From positions 2,108,001-2,172,000 of the forward strand of contig NZ_JBBOZQ010000001.1 in NCBI RefSeq assembly GCF_038008685.1: a DNA stretch of 64,000 nucleotides. The letters are read 5' to 3'. The notes beneath the pieces were generated by a model that was not told the origin of the DNA, did not search any database, and saw only the letters and a program-made list of their open reading frames with translations. A program made the translations under genes and the position numbers. Positions 43,396-52,451 of the stretch are shown here, one piece after another. The DNA comes from Lysinibacillus sp. FSL W8-0992. Lineage in GTDB: Bacteria > Bacillota > Bacilli > Bacillales_A > Planococcaceae. Within the stretch, counting starts at the first letter, position 1; the number at the start of each line of letters is the position of its first letter.

Positions 43396-43959
43396 ATGAA
43401 AATTGTAACTTTTATTGGAAGTTCAAGGAATGGCGGAAATAGTGAGCTATTAACAGATATAGCACTAAAAGATATTACGCATAAAAAAATTTATTTAAAA
43501 GATTTAGATATTAGACCAATTGAAGATTTACGTCATACAAAAGATGGTTTTCAAGTAATTAAAGATGATTATGATAATGTGATTGAGGAATTACAAAATA
43601 GCGACATTGTAATTTTTGCAACGCCAATATATTGGTACAGCATGTCGGGAATAATGAAAAACATGGTTGACCGATTTAGCCAATCAATACGAGATAATCG
43701 TTTCCCTGATTTAAAAGAACGATTAAAAAAAATACGAACAATCGTCGTAATCGTAGGTGGTGATAAACCGAGAATCAAGGGCTTACCACTTATTCAGCAG
43801 TTTCAATACACATTTGAATTTTTAGAAATGTCATTATGGTCATATATTATTGGGGAAGCAAATAAACCTGGCGAAATCATGGATGATAAATACGCATTAT
43901 CACAAGCTGCTTTGTTGAATGAAAATATAAAGTCACTGCTTTATAAGGAAGGGGAGTAA
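43396..43959 (+). CDS. NAD(P)H-dependent FMN reductase / flavodoxin-fold oxidoreductase
   Basis: 187 residues. The phosphate-binding loop of the flavodoxin fold is GSSRNGGNSELL (residues 8-19), followed by the IVIFATPIYWYSMSGIMKNM block that holds the isoalloxazine ring. Likely an NADPH-dependent FMN reductase or quinone reductase, under control of the divergent LysR gene. The ribosome site before ATG is weak (AGGGGTATG). Confidence 0.88.
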   Translation: MKIVTFIGSSRNGGNSELLTDIALKDITHKKIYLKDLDIRPIEDLRHTKDGFQVIKDDYDNVIEELQNSDIVIFATPIYWYSMSGIMKNMVDRFSQSIRDNRFPDLKERLKKIRTIVVIVGGDKPRIKGLPLIQQFQYTFEFLEMSLWSYIIGEANKPGEIMDDKYALSQAALLNENIKSLLYKEGE

Positions 43960-44266
43960 ATGAAGCAAATATATAAACTTCATTTAAAGTGGATTAGTAC
44001 TCTTAATAAAGTGTAGATAGTTTAGTTTGAACTACCATTTCAAATGATTTAGGCAGATTCATAGCTCAAACTGCTGTAAACTTTGGCTTCGTAAGTTTAG
44101 TCAAAATAATGGCAGTTGAGCTGATGTTAGTCAATTATTCAAATTTAAATAGAGAGGATAACTGTCAGATGCCTGAAAGATATGTTAAGTGGTAAAATCT
44201 TGTTACGAAGTGAATTTTTAAAAATGAAGTAGCATTTTGAGAAAATATATAGCAATTGAGGTGAAT
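43960..44266. other. Intergenic region, possibly decayed coding DNA
   Basis: About 300 bp. An 18-codon frame starts right after the reductase stop behind GGGGAG (43960-44016, MKQIYKLHLKWISTLNKV). This may be a remnant of a former downstream gene. Nothing else is supported. Confidence 0.4.
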
Positions 44267-44422
44267 ATGATGTCACAAATTTCAGAAATAAAATTTGAAG
44301 AGTTAAATAAACTAGTCAAATTTCTTAGTTTTTTCCAAAAGCTAGACGCAACAATTAGTAACGAAGAAAAAAAGTATATGCTTGAAGGTGAAGAATTTCG
44401 AGCATTTCACAAAGAATTATGA
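44267..44422 (+). CDS. Small hypothetical protein
   Basis: 51 residues from ATG 44267 (GAGGTGAAT upstream) or ATG 44270. Helical and acidic (EIKFEELNKLVKFLSFFQKL, then EEKKYMLEGEEFRAFHKEL). Too short to assign; possibly the remaining part of an immunity-type protein, given the cluster it opens. Confidence 0.5.
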   Translation: MMSQISEIKFEELNKLVKFLSFFQKLDATISNEEKKYMLEGEEFRAFHKEL

Positions 44423-44461
44423 AATACAGATTTTCTCATTGTATTTGATTGGAAGAGTTGG

Positions 44462-44674
44462 TTGAATGAAAATGAAATTTATAAGAATATAGCAAACGAT
44501 ATAGAAGAGCATGTTATGAAGGCTGATTTAGATACTCTTCGAAAATTAATGACAAGCTATATACGTGGAGATCGATTTAATGAAGGACTATTCGAAGGCG
44601 TAATAATAAATGGACATGTAACTAAGATACTAACTAGACTTAGAGAATTAATGGCGAATTGTAATAATAATTAG
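44462..44674 (+). CDS. Small hypothetical protein, possible immunity family
   Basis: 70 residues from TTG 44462 (GAAGAG upstream). Contains RGDRFNEGLFEGVIINGHVT and a final LTRLRELMAN helix. The R-x-R-F-x-E-G then G...L-x-R-L pattern recurs in small helical proteins found near polymorphic-toxin immunity genes. I cannot name the family with certainty. Confidence 0.55.
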   Translation: MNENEIYKNIANDIEEHVMKADLDTLRKLMTSYIRGDRFNEGLFEGVIINGHVTKILTRLRELMANCNNN

Positions 44675-44708
44675 TGTTAGTAAGTTTAAATCAATAGGAG
44701 GAACACAA

Positions 44709-45017
44709 ATGAGTAACAGGGACTCTCAACAATGTAATCTAAATATATGGTATTACCTGTCTGACGAAGTATGGGGTAAGGTAACGAATATATATGAGAG
44801 TATGCCAGGTTGGATAGGGTATAAAAATGGTATTCCTTATTGGTTCGGACAGGAAGAGGATGATGTTTTTATTATGGCCTCAGTAGAACCAAGTGGGTTA
44901 TCATTTTATGCACAGATGAATAATAATGACTGGAGCTCTTGGATAGAAAGATTTAAATTGGAAGCGACAAAAGTGGTAGGATTTGAAGTTGGTGAACCCG
45001 AAGATGGATTTATCTAA
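44709..45017 (+). CDS. Hypothetical protein of the immunity cluster
   Basis: 102 residues from ATG 44709 (AGGAGGA upstream). Trp/Tyr-rich, single globular domain: NIWYYLSDEVWGKVTNIYES, GWIGYKNGIPYWFGQEED and ASVEPSGLSFYAQM. Such short acidic, aromatic-rich proteins are common among toxin-immunity genes of Bacilli. Not recognised by name. Its stop is about 100 bp before the Imm10-like gene. Confidence 0.6.
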   Translation: MSNRDSQQCNLNIWYYLSDEVWGKVTNIYESMPGWIGYKNGIPYWFGQEEDDVFIMASVEPSGLSFYAQMNNNDWSSWIERFKLEATKVVGFEVGEPEDGFI

Positions 45018-45120
45018 AAATCGAAGGTCGAATTTGTGATTTGATAATTAAAAATGGATATATAGGATATTGCGGGAACATTTTTTGAAAGGGCATTATC
45101 AGGGAGAGAGGGGTAATTGA

Positions 45121-45501
45121 ATGTCAATTTTATTAAAAGCATCATTTGTTTATTTTAGTATTGACGACGAGACCGTATTAATTGGATTTGCAGATGATGA
45201 ATTTGAGACAAAGGAATATGTGCTATTTCAAAAGTCATTATGGATTGAAGACATACCCATCTTAAATAAGGTTCATATTACTATTAATAGTGAAAATAGA
45301 TCAGCGTATGGGGAAATATTAAGGATAATACTTAGTCGAAAGTTTATTTCAATCTTTTTATCAAAAGATACTGCAAGTTCACTTGGCGTATCTGATTCCA
45401 TTGATATTGAATATGATATAGATGAAAAAGAATTCAAAATCTTAATAAGTCACATTCAAAAGCTAAATGTAAATCAAGACATAATAATTGAGGTTAAGTA
45501 G
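45121..45501 (+). CDS. Immunity protein 10 (Imm10)-like
   Basis: 126 residues. Pattern of the Imm10 family: FVYFSIDDETVLIGFADDEF near the start, a following YVLFQKSLW, a middle NSENRSAYGEILRIILSRKF, and IDIEYDIDEKEFKILISHIQ at the end. Imm10 proteins neutralise nuclease or other toxins of polymorphic toxin systems. No toxin gene lies nearby. The ribosome site AGAGAGGGG is about 6 nt before ATG. Confidence 0.72.
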   Translation: MSILLKASFVYFSIDDETVLIGFADDEFETKEYVLFQKSLWIEDIPILNKVHITINSENRSAYGEILRIILSRKFISIFLSKDTASSLGVSDSIDIEYDIDEKEFKILISHIQKLNVNQDIIIEVK

Positions 45502-45883
45502 ATTTAAGCCTTCAATTGAAGATGTATTGACGTTTATTGGTACAGCGATGAAAGAGATCATTAATAATCTCATTGAAATATCGATTAATTATACTAGCAG
45601 TTAACTGATTTGAAGAAGAAGTATTATGTTGGCATAAGTTAAAATCAGAGACCTTCGTATAAACCATATCCACGCTTCATGTATTCCCCACCTTTTCCTC
45701 TTATAAGAAATCTCTCCTTATAAATATATTCTAAACTATAACTTTGTAGAGGCTTGGAGGTAGAGCTTCGCACCTTCTTATGACACTATACTCATAGGTG
45801 CAGGAAATAGACAAGAAATGAATAAGTGGTAAAATTTAGTGATAAAGTAAAATGGAAAATCAGACGTAAGGAGAGAAAACAAG
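45502..45883. other. Intergenic region with a possible gene remnant
   Basis: About 380 bp. From 45504 to 45604 an open frame reads FKPSIEDVLTFIGTAMKEII and ends INYTSS. It lacks a start and could be the C-terminal scrap of a former gene. The rest shows no signal apart from the ribosome site AAGGAGAG before 45884. Confidence 0.4.
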
Positions 45884-46939
45884 ATGGGCAAGAAGAAAAA
45901 GACCTTACCGAAAAATTTTGATGAACTAATTGAAGCAGGGGATATAACAGCTTTAAAAGAGGTATTTATGAAATGCGATTTAGATGCTCGTGGCGGTTAC
46001 AGCAAATCAACAGCCTTGAGCTTTTTCAATATACCGGATGAATTGGTTCGTTGGCTCGTGGAACAAGGTGCTGATATAAATGCTAGTGATAGTTATGGAA
46101 GAACGGCTCTACATAATCATGCAATAAGTTGGTGCGGTAATATTGAATTGCTGCTTGAGTTGGGTGCAGATATAGAAGCCTTTGATTATCAAAATGAGAC
46201 ACCTTTATTTGCAGCTGCAGCTTCTTTTAAGCCAAATGCTGTTCACACGCTGATTGCTAACGGGGCAAATAGTAGCGCAGAAAATAAGATGAAACAGACG
46301 CCCTTAGAAAAAGCTTTGGCAATATGTAAAAATATTGATATCGTCAATATGGCGAAAGTTGCCGATATTTTGCTTAATGCTAGAGTAACAGTAACGCAGG
46401 AAATGAAAGAGTCTATTAAACGAATTGGAACGGACTTTGAATTTCATAGAGAAGGTTTTAATAAAGACTATTTGAATCAAACAGATGAGGGACTTTTACA
46501 TCTATATGAGCTATTTGATGTTCCTCCAGTAGGGAAACGAAATACTCACGATAGCGCCTCTCCAATAGAAGTAAATACAAAGGGATGGCAAGCACAACAT
46601 AATGAACTTTGGAGTTTATTAATTCCATCACAAGGACATGCGAAGACCGTACAAGGTGAGGTTATCCGTATTACTGGTAAAGTATCATACGAAATTTTAA
46701 ATAACGGCGCAATCAATTGGGATAATCAATATCGTAAAATGCTTAGTAGTCTAAACCATTACTTTAGCATGGGTACACCATTACATGATGCTGCACTGCA
46801 GGAGGCAGAAGCATTAATAAAAGCACTTCGCAATGGAAATGGTCGTGATGAACCAGCGAGGCTGTGTGAACTGGCAGTGTGCTGGGTACTCAGTAATTTG
46901 AATCCTATAACTTTGCAACAGCCCGACTATAAGCGATAA
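45884..46939 (+). CDS. Ankyrin-repeat protein
   Basis: 351 residues. Three or four ankyrin repeats in the first half: ELVRWLVEQGADINASDSYG, RTALHNHAIS, IELLLELGADIEAFDYQNET, PLFAAAASFKPNAVHTLIAN and GANSSAENKMKQTPLEKAL. The second half is an unassigned globular part (GWQAQHNELWSLLIPSQGHA, VQGEVIRITGKVSYEILNNG). Bacterial ankyrin proteins of this kind often act as immunity or antitoxin proteins; the neighbours point the same way. The ribosome site AAGGAGAG is about 9 nt before ATG. Confidence 0.82.
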   Translation: MGKKKKTLPKNFDELIEAGDITALKEVFMKCDLDARGGYSKSTALSFFNIPDELVRWLVEQGADINASDSYGRTALHNHAISWCGNIELLLELGADIEAFDYQNETPLFAAAASFKPNAVHTLIANGANSSAENKMKQTPLEKALAICKNIDIVNMAKVADILLNARVTVTQEMKESIKRIGTDFEFHREGFNKDYLNQTDEGLLHLYELFDVPPVGKRNTHDSASPIEVNTKGWQAQHNELWSLLIPSQGHAKTVQGEVIRITGKVSYEILNNGAINWDNQYRKMLSSLNHYFSMGTPLHDAALQEAEALIKALRNGNGRDEPARLCELAVCWVLSNLNPITLQQPDYKR

Positions 46940-46995
46940 CTTTAGTACGGCGATGGCACAACACTAAAACATATTAAAAGGGGATGTATTTCAGA

Positions 46996-48024
46996 ATGAG
47001 TTATGATGTCCATATCGGAAAGCTAATAAATGGTAGAAGAGAATTGGAAGGTAAAGGTATGTTTCTACTATGCTCAACAGATCAAACCATTCAGGAAATC
47101 TCGACATTTAGTCCACAAGAAGGAATATTCATTAGTAGAAGCGCTATTGAGAATGCGCTTTACGATTTCTGCAAATCTGCAATATCTAATTATATTGTAG
47201 AAGGAAGTAACGAGGATGTGTATACCTTCTCTATCTATACTGATAGCTATAACGGTAGTTATTTAGTGTACATGAATAATCGAGCCTCTCTTGACGAAAG
47301 TGTTACTGATTGCTACGCACATTATCAAGAAAAGTATATTAAAACTGGTGACGAAATTTATAATCAAACTAGAGAACAGGTATATAGTTCATATAAGTTT
47401 AGTGAAGGCGATTATCCCTTTATGTTTGAAGGGATGCCTGAATGCCTTGAAAGCTATCTTCAAGTTTTTAGTTGCATTAGCCAAGAAACGCCCGAGTATT
47501 TAAGCAATGCGGAGAACTATATATTTGAGAAGACGATAATAGATTCGGAGCTATTCTTAATCGCCATTGATGTTATTCATCGATTGCAGAATGACCTAAA
47601 ACAATTGAATCGAACGGATGACTTTATTGCCTACGTTTCAGCGGCGGATGGCGTTGGTGGTGATTATTTAACACTAAGCCAACTCATAAGGAAATGTGTG
47701 CCCGAAGACCAATTGTATAAAGCAATGCCTGACTTAAAAAATAAAGATTTGGAATTTCGGACTGCTGTCGATGCAAGACATCAGCTTCCCCTGGATCAGC
47801 AGGTAAAGCATTGGGTTAATGTTATAGAAGGAGGAGAGTTTGGCGAAGGCAGCATGAAAAGCTTTTGGCGAACAGACTTTGAAGCCTATAAACAGCTAGT
47901 GGAGCTTGGAGGGCAAGTTATCCCATATATTAAAGCGTATTTGAATGGTGATACTAAAAACGAGAGCATGGATATTTTAATATTGGTATTAGAAGATTTA
48001 GCAGAACAAGCCGACACCCGATAA
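46996..48024 (+). CDS. Hypothetical DUF4303-like protein of the immunity cluster
   Basis: 342 residues from ATG 46996 (AAAAGGGG 12 nt upstream; ATG 46984 directly touches that site). The first half (SAISNYIVEGSNEDVYTFSI, YLVYMNNRASLDESV, FKFSEGDYPF-like) has the look of DUF4303, a family counted among immunity proteins. The second half (KHWVNVIEGGEFGEGSMKSF, LVELGGQVIPYIKAYLNGD) is another helical module also seen in such genes. Assignment by pattern only. Confidence 0.55.
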   Translation: MSYDVHIGKLINGRRELEGKGMFLLCSTDQTIQEISTFSPQEGIFISRSAIENALYDFCKSAISNYIVEGSNEDVYTFSIYTDSYNGSYLVYMNNRASLDESVTDCYAHYQEKYIKTGDEIYNQTREQVYSSYKFSEGDYPFMFEGMPECLESYLQVFSCISQETPEYLSNAENYIFEKTIIDSELFLIAIDVIHRLQNDLKQLNRTDDFIAYVSAADGVGGDYLTLSQLIRKCVPEDQLYKAMPDLKNKDLEFRTAVDARHQLPLDQQVKHWVNVIEGGEFGEGSMKSFWRTDFEAYKQLVELGGQVIPYIKAYLNGDTKNESMDILILVLEDLAEQADTR

Positions 48025-48108
48025 TATCATTAAAAAATCGAAGAAGTATAATTCGCGAAATTGTTATGATACAAAAACAATCCTTTATCTTTAAGGGGGT
48101 AATCAAGT

Positions 48109-48399
48109 ATGGTGGAACGAATACCTTGCAAGACAGAAGGCTGCAGCGCAACAATTTTGCCGAGCACCGCAGCCAAAACAGGCGGTATTTGCATGCCGTG
48201 CCATCAAGAGCAGGAACGAAAAAAGCAACAAATTTATATTGAGCAGCACCGAAAAACAGTCAATCTCTACGAAGGCTTAACAGATCATGTTGATATCCTG
48301 AAGGTGATGCATGCACCGAAAAAGTATGACCCACTTATCCAGTATGTTTCGTATCCGTTAAGCATGGAGCATATGTACATATCTTTATCAGACCAATAA
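48109..48399 (+). CDS. N-terminal part of a split zinc-ribbon/DUF1963-like protein
   Basis: 96 residues from ATG 48109 (GGGGGT 8 nt upstream), ending in TAA 48397-48399. A zinc-ribbon pair at the start (PCKTEGC, GGICMPCHQEQE) is followed by helices. The next open frame (48409-49398) is in the same frame only three codons later. One in-frame stop therefore divides what looks like a 429-residue protein. Confidence 0.65.
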   Translation: MVERIPCKTEGCSATILPSTAAKTGGICMPCHQEQERKKQQIYIEQHRKTVNLYEGLTDHVDILKVMHAPKKYDPLIQYVSYPLSMEHMYISLSDQ

Positions 48400-48408
48400 G
48401 CGGACTGT

Positions 48409-49398
48409 ATGCTGAAATATGCAATGGAATTACTCGCTAGTAACAATGAAAGTGAAGCAGAGGATATTTTATTATCTCTAGTGTGCTATCGGGATGATAA
48501 TATATCAGATGCTTTGCCTGAGCTTATAGAGCGCGGCTTGTTTGATAATCCGATTCTTTATAAAGATGCACCACAAGGCATACGAAATCTACTTTTAGAG
48601 CAGGTGAAATGGGATGAAGACAACCGAAATCATCTCCTCCTAGTACTCGGCTGGATTGGTGATACTGTTGTTACAGAGCATTTTCGGGAATGGCAAATGC
48701 AGCCACCAACATGGGCGGAGCAGTTGTTTGTAACGCCTGAAACGTACGCACTTGATGGAGGATGGGAGCTTACCCCAGACGGAAAGAAGCGTAATCTAAT
48801 TAACCATTTATGTTATGCAATTAGGCAAGCAGACCAACAGTTGGATAATCTAAACGAAGACCATCATGCTCATTTTCTAGAGTCAAGCCATTTAACGTGT
48901 CCATGGTGTAACAGGGAGTTAACGAAGTTGATGGACGTAGCTACCTCCCATCCGTCATTAAAATATCTCAACTTGCAGATGGAGAACCTACAGGTCATAA
49001 CCTGTGATGTATGTGGGGGCTTTAGCACCATATACATGGAATTGGACAATCATAGCGTGCCTGTTTGGAGCCGCCATAATCAAAAACCTGCTTATCTTCC
49101 TGATATCGATGACCTTAGCAGTGAAGCGGAAACCGTACCTAGTTTAGTCCTTTCGCAAGGAGCGCAATCACCGTATTATGCTGCAGTTTGGACGATGTCA
49201 CAATTTGATTCGCAGATTGGTGGCCATCCAAGCTGGGTACAAGAGCCGGAGTATCCGCTTTGTCCTTGTTGTGAACGAAGAATGCAATTCATTGGGCAGA
49301 TGGATTATGCTGATTTCGACGAATATGCAGAAGGTATTTTTTATATGTTTATATGTCCAAAAGACAGTATGACAGCAACGGTATATCAGCAAAGCTAA
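48409..49398 (+). CDS. C-terminal part of the split protein (DUF1963-like end)
   Basis: 329 residues from ATG 48409, same frame as the upstream piece; GCGGA before the ATG is a weak ribosome site, so it may be made by reinitiation. It has two Cys pairs (CPWCNREL and CDVCGG) and ends like YwqG/DUF1963 proteins: QIGGHPSWVQEPEYPLCPCC, then MQFIGQMDYADF. DUF1963 proteins are often found beside toxin-immunity genes. Function unknown. Confidence 0.7.
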   Translation: MLKYAMELLASNNESEAEDILLSLVCYRDDNISDALPELIERGLFDNPILYKDAPQGIRNLLLEQVKWDEDNRNHLLLVLGWIGDTVVTEHFREWQMQPPTWAEQLFVTPETYALDGGWELTPDGKKRNLINHLCYAIRQADQQLDNLNEDHHAHFLESSHLTCPWCNRELTKLMDVATSHPSLKYLNLQMENLQVITCDVCGGFSTIYMELDNHSVPVWSRHNQKPAYLPDIDDLSSEAETVPSLVLSQGAQSPYYAAVWTMSQFDSQIGGHPSWVQEPEYPLCPCCERRMQFIGQMDYADFDEYAEGIFYMFICPKDSMTATVYQQS

Positions 49399-49447
49399 AA
49401 ACTGTTGTTGCATTTCAGGGACCGCCACTAGAAGAACAAAATGAGAA

Positions 49448-49478
49448 AAAGAGCCCGCTTTAACAGCGAGCTCTTTGC
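49448..49478. terminator. Bidirectional terminator
   Basis: AAAGAGCCCGCT / AGCGAGCTCTTT hairpin between convergent genes. Confidence 0.72.
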
Positions 49479-50861
49479 TTAGGCTTCTTTTAATTTATTA
49501 ATTACTTCATCTATATAGGAATCGGTAAAGTGAATAATCCCGAGATTTTTTACAATACGTCCTTCCTTCAGGCGGTGATCAAGCCAATCTGTAATAAAGG
49601 CAGGAGCATATCCACCTTGACCGAATTCTCCGCCAAATGCGATGATGTTCTGATAAATGGATACATATTGATCGTAATTAGTGTCTGGATACGACTTGGT
49701 ATATAACCAAAACTGCACATCATACATGTCATAGGATAATTCATCTGCATGAAAACTAAAATGGCCTTTCTCTTCGACAATTCGTGTACATATGTTGCGA
49801 ATTTTTTGTTCCACCTGAGCCACTTCAGTTACCTGAGAGCACAACTCCTCTAGCAGAGGAGAAAATTTGCCGCGCGCTACTTTATCAAGAGCTATTTCTT
49901 TGTCTTCTTCAGAAGTATCATATTGTTCTTCGCTCACTAAGCCTTTAATAAACTCTTCAAAATTGTCAGCAAGGAAGGTAATCTCATAATCATCTTCTTG
50001 GTCGACATGAATAACTTCAGGTTCACCATTCCTACCGCAAGCTCGATAGTCTAGCATCACAACATCATGACCGGCTGAAGGACAATCACAGATTACGACT
50101 CCAATGTCTGGATATCCCCATTCCTCAATCATAAACGGACTACCCAAATCTCCGCACAGGGAATAGCTTTTCTCGCGCCCAATACCCGCAATTCCTGTAA
50201 TGGCAATATGATCCTCAGCCCAGGATGTAGGGTCCTCTGTTGGAAAGCAAGTGTTCATTGGCACCCCACCATTTTGCTGCTTCATAAGATAAATATAAGA
50301 GGAGGGGAGCTTATAACCAAGTTCTTTTTCTATAGAGTCGATTAGTTCATCCGTAGGGGGATCACATTGGTAGGATGTTCTTGCGTACTCGCTGTCATCC
50401 CAGAAATCAGTTAGAAACATGTCTGAAAAAGGAATTTTCTTTGCAAAGGAACCGCCACGCGCCAAGGAATCTTTCTTTTTGGCAAGGCGGAGTTCTTCTT
50501 TTTTTTGCTTCTCCGCTTTATGAGTACTCTGTCTCAAAAAATATTCCGTACTTTGAACACCAGGCTCTAATTGATCTGACCTGCTAAAAGCTTGGACTGC
50601 TTCCTCATATCGCTGTAAATAATAAAGAGCAAAGCCAACCCGATAATGCCATAGAGAATCCTGTTTGCCAGCCTCAGCAATCTTACCGAATTGACGGAGC
50701 GCTTCTTCGTAAAGCCCCGAATTGTTATAGGCTCTTGCCATAATACTAATTGCTTCATAGTCGCGCTCTTCTTCAGGAATTGCTAAAAGCGAATCGATAA
50801 TTCGCTGATGTTCGTCTACTTCATGCCATGCAATCAATTGATCAATTAGCTTTTGTTCCAT
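49479..50861 (-). CDS. TPR and SMI1/KNR4 (SUKH) protein
   Basis: 460 residues from ATG 50861 (GGAGGT 4 nt upstream; TTG 50873 lies before the site). Residues about 1-120 are TPR repeats (YEAISIMARAYNNSGLYEEA, HYRVGFALYYLQRYEEAVQA). Residues about 165-310 are a SUKH domain: PPTDELIDSIEKELGYKLPS, SYIYLMKQQNGGVPMN, then GHDVVMLDYRACGRNGEPEV and FEEFIKGL. The last part (about 330-460) is unassigned. SUKH proteins are immunity proteins of contact-dependent and related toxins. It closes the immunity cluster on the other strand. Confidence 0.85.
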   Translation of the reverse strand: MEQKLIDQLIAWHEVDEHQRIIDSLLAIPEEERDYEAISIMARAYNNSGLYEEALRQFGKIAEAGKQDSLWHYRVGFALYYLQRYEEAVQAFSRSDQLEPGVQSTEYFLRQSTHKAEKQKKEELRLAKKKDSLARGGSFAKKIPFSDMFLTDFWDDSEYARTSYQCDPPTDELIDSIEKELGYKLPSSYIYLMKQQNGGVPMNTCFPTEDPTSWAEDHIAITGIAGIGREKSYSLCGDLGSPFMIEEWGYPDIGVVICDCPSAGHDVVMLDYRACGRNGEPEVIHVDQEDDYEITFLADNFEEFIKGLVSEEQYDTSEEDKEIALDKVARGKFSPLLEELCSQVTEVAQVEQKIRNICTRIVEEKGHFSFHADELSYDMYDVQFWLYTKSYPDTNYDQYVSIYQNIIAFGGEFGQGGYAPAFITDWLDHRLKEGRIVKNLGIIHFTDSYIDEVINKLKEA

Positions 50862-50993
50862 GTCTACCTCCAAATGATTATTTACATCATAACTACATAT
50901 GTTTCTGGTAGCCTCTACTTTAAAATAGTAACATCTATTAAAAAAGGATTCTAGAATTTTCCTTTATGTTACAACTAAGAAGAAATTTAAGGG

Positions 50994-51029
50994 AATGAGT
51001 TTAATATTTCATCGCACTCATTTTTTTTT
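50994..51029 (+). terminator. Terminator-like hairpin
   Basis: AATGAGT / ACTCATT with nine T. There is no plus-strand gene just upstream, so its origin is unclear. Confidence 0.55.
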
Positions 51030-51155
51030 GCCTTGAAATACGTAATTAACTTACTCACTTCAACTACGAAGTGCCTTTTTATTATTCTAAAAATTTTTGT
51101 TGATTACTTCATTCCCGTTTGTCCCATGATATAGGTAGATGGGGGGTGTTGGCTT

Positions 51156-51383
51156 ATGGATTATGAATATACAGTAAAGTTTCACTTCAACGAAAGTCGT
51201 GAAGAAGAATATAAAATCAAGAATAATATTGGACAAGAAACATTTGTAGAAGAAATTTTTAATGGGTTCAATGAAAAGTCCTGGTATTCATTTACTGAAA
51301 CAGAAAATTATAAAACGATATTAATTAGTACGAAAGGTGTTTATAAGGTATCGGTAGTGCAAGATGTAGTAACATTTGATTAA
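51156..51383 (+). CDS. Small hypothetical protein
   Basis: 75 residues from ATG 51156 (GGGGGGTG about 8 nt upstream). Strand-rich and acidic (YTVKFHFNESREEEYKIKNN, STKGVYKVSVVQDV). Not recognised; size and make-up suit one more cluster protein. A terminator follows. Confidence 0.6.
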   Translation: MDYEYTVKFHFNESREEEYKIKNNIGQETFVEEIFNGFNEKSWYSFTETENYKTILISTKGVYKVSVVQDVVTFD

Positions 51384-51395
51384 TTTAATGTATTA

Positions 51396-51425
51396 AGTCA
51401 CATCCATTTTTGGAGTGGCTTTTTA
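51396..51425 (+). terminator. Terminator after the 51156 gene
   Basis: AGTCACATCCA / TGGAGTGGCT stem with TTTTTA tail. Confidence 0.78.
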
Positions 51426-51570
51426 TTATGATGAAGTTAGTCACGGGCAACGACAGGGAGTGACGTAGTACTACGATATGCTAATTAAGCTTTAGAAAAG
51501 TTAACTTTTAGTGGGCTACCATATTCGAGTATGATAGTGATAATATTAAGTTTTTTAAAGGGAGATTTAC

Positions 51571-52389
51571 ATGAAAAATAGATTTTCAATTGGAGAAATG
51601 GCTAAGCTTCATAATACAACCATTAAAACTCTTCGATATTATGATGAAATTGACTTGTTAAAACCTGTACATACAGATAGCAACAACGGTTATAGATACT
51701 ATTCAACGGAACAATTTGAACAAGTGAATACTATAAATTATTTAAAGGAATTAGGTTTTTCATTAAAGGAAATTAAAAGACATCTGGATCACAGGGATAT
51801 CAACGGTTTTTTGCATCTCTTAGAGGAACAGCAACGATTAACTGAAGTAAAAATTAAAGAACTGGAACAAATTAACCGCAGATTTCAACATCGAATCAAG
51901 GATATAAAATTAGCACAAGAAATAAAGGCATTAGAAGTTCCATTCATAAAGGAAATAAAAGAAAGGAAGATAGTAAGGTTAATGGAAAAAATCAGTTCAG
52001 AACCTCAACTGGAAGTTTCTCTACGACAACTAGAGAATTCGTCCAATATGAATTCTTCTATATTTATTGGGGGAGTCGGTTTAACAATTAGTATTCGTGA
52101 TCTATTGAATAACAAGTTTAATGAATATAACTCCATCTTTATTTTAGTCGAGGAAGATGATATTCAAAGTCCTTTAGTAACAACTCTTCCGGAAGGAAAG
52201 TATGCGTGTATTTATTATAATGGAAATCATAATAATTCTCCTAAACATTATAAATCCTTGCTGAATTGTATAAAAGATAATGGTTTTCAAATTATCGGAG
52301 ACACCATTGAAAGGACAATCATTGACCATTATATTTCTGAAAGGAAAGAAGACTATCTGACAGAAATTCAAATACCAATAAAGTGTTGA
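51571..52389 (+). CDS. MerR-family regulator with GyrI-like effector domain
   Basis: 272 residues. MerR winged helix at 1-70 (FSIGEMAKLHNTTIKTLRYY, DEIDLLKP, NGYRYYSTEQF), a coiled coil at about 80-120, and a ligand domain ending IERTIIDHYISERKEDYLTE, as in BmrR/BltR multidrug sensors. It probably answers to a lipophilic compound. The downstream DUF554 gene is 62 bp away, separated by a terminator. Ribosome site AAAGGGAGA about 7 nt before ATG. Confidence 0.92.
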   Translation: MKNRFSIGEMAKLHNTTIKTLRYYDEIDLLKPVHTDSNNGYRYYSTEQFEQVNTINYLKELGFSLKEIKRHLDHRDINGFLHLLEEQQRLTEVKIKELEQINRRFQHRIKDIKLAQEIKALEVPFIKEIKERKIVRLMEKISSEPQLEVSLRQLENSSNMNSSIFIGGVGLTISIRDLLNNKFNEYNSIFILVEEDDIQSPLVTTLPEGKYACIYYNGNHNNSPKHYKSLLNCIKDNGFQIIGDTIERTIIDHYISERKEDYLTEIQIPIKC

Positions 52390-52422
52390 CCCTCCCCATA
52401 CAGGAGGGTTTATTTTTTACTT
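52389..52422 (+). terminator. Terminator between MerR and DUF554 genes
   Basis: ACCCTCC / GGAGGGT stem, 7-nt loop, T-rich tail. Confidence 0.82.
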
Positions 52423-52451
52423 AGGCACAATTATCTAAAGGAGAAATCATT

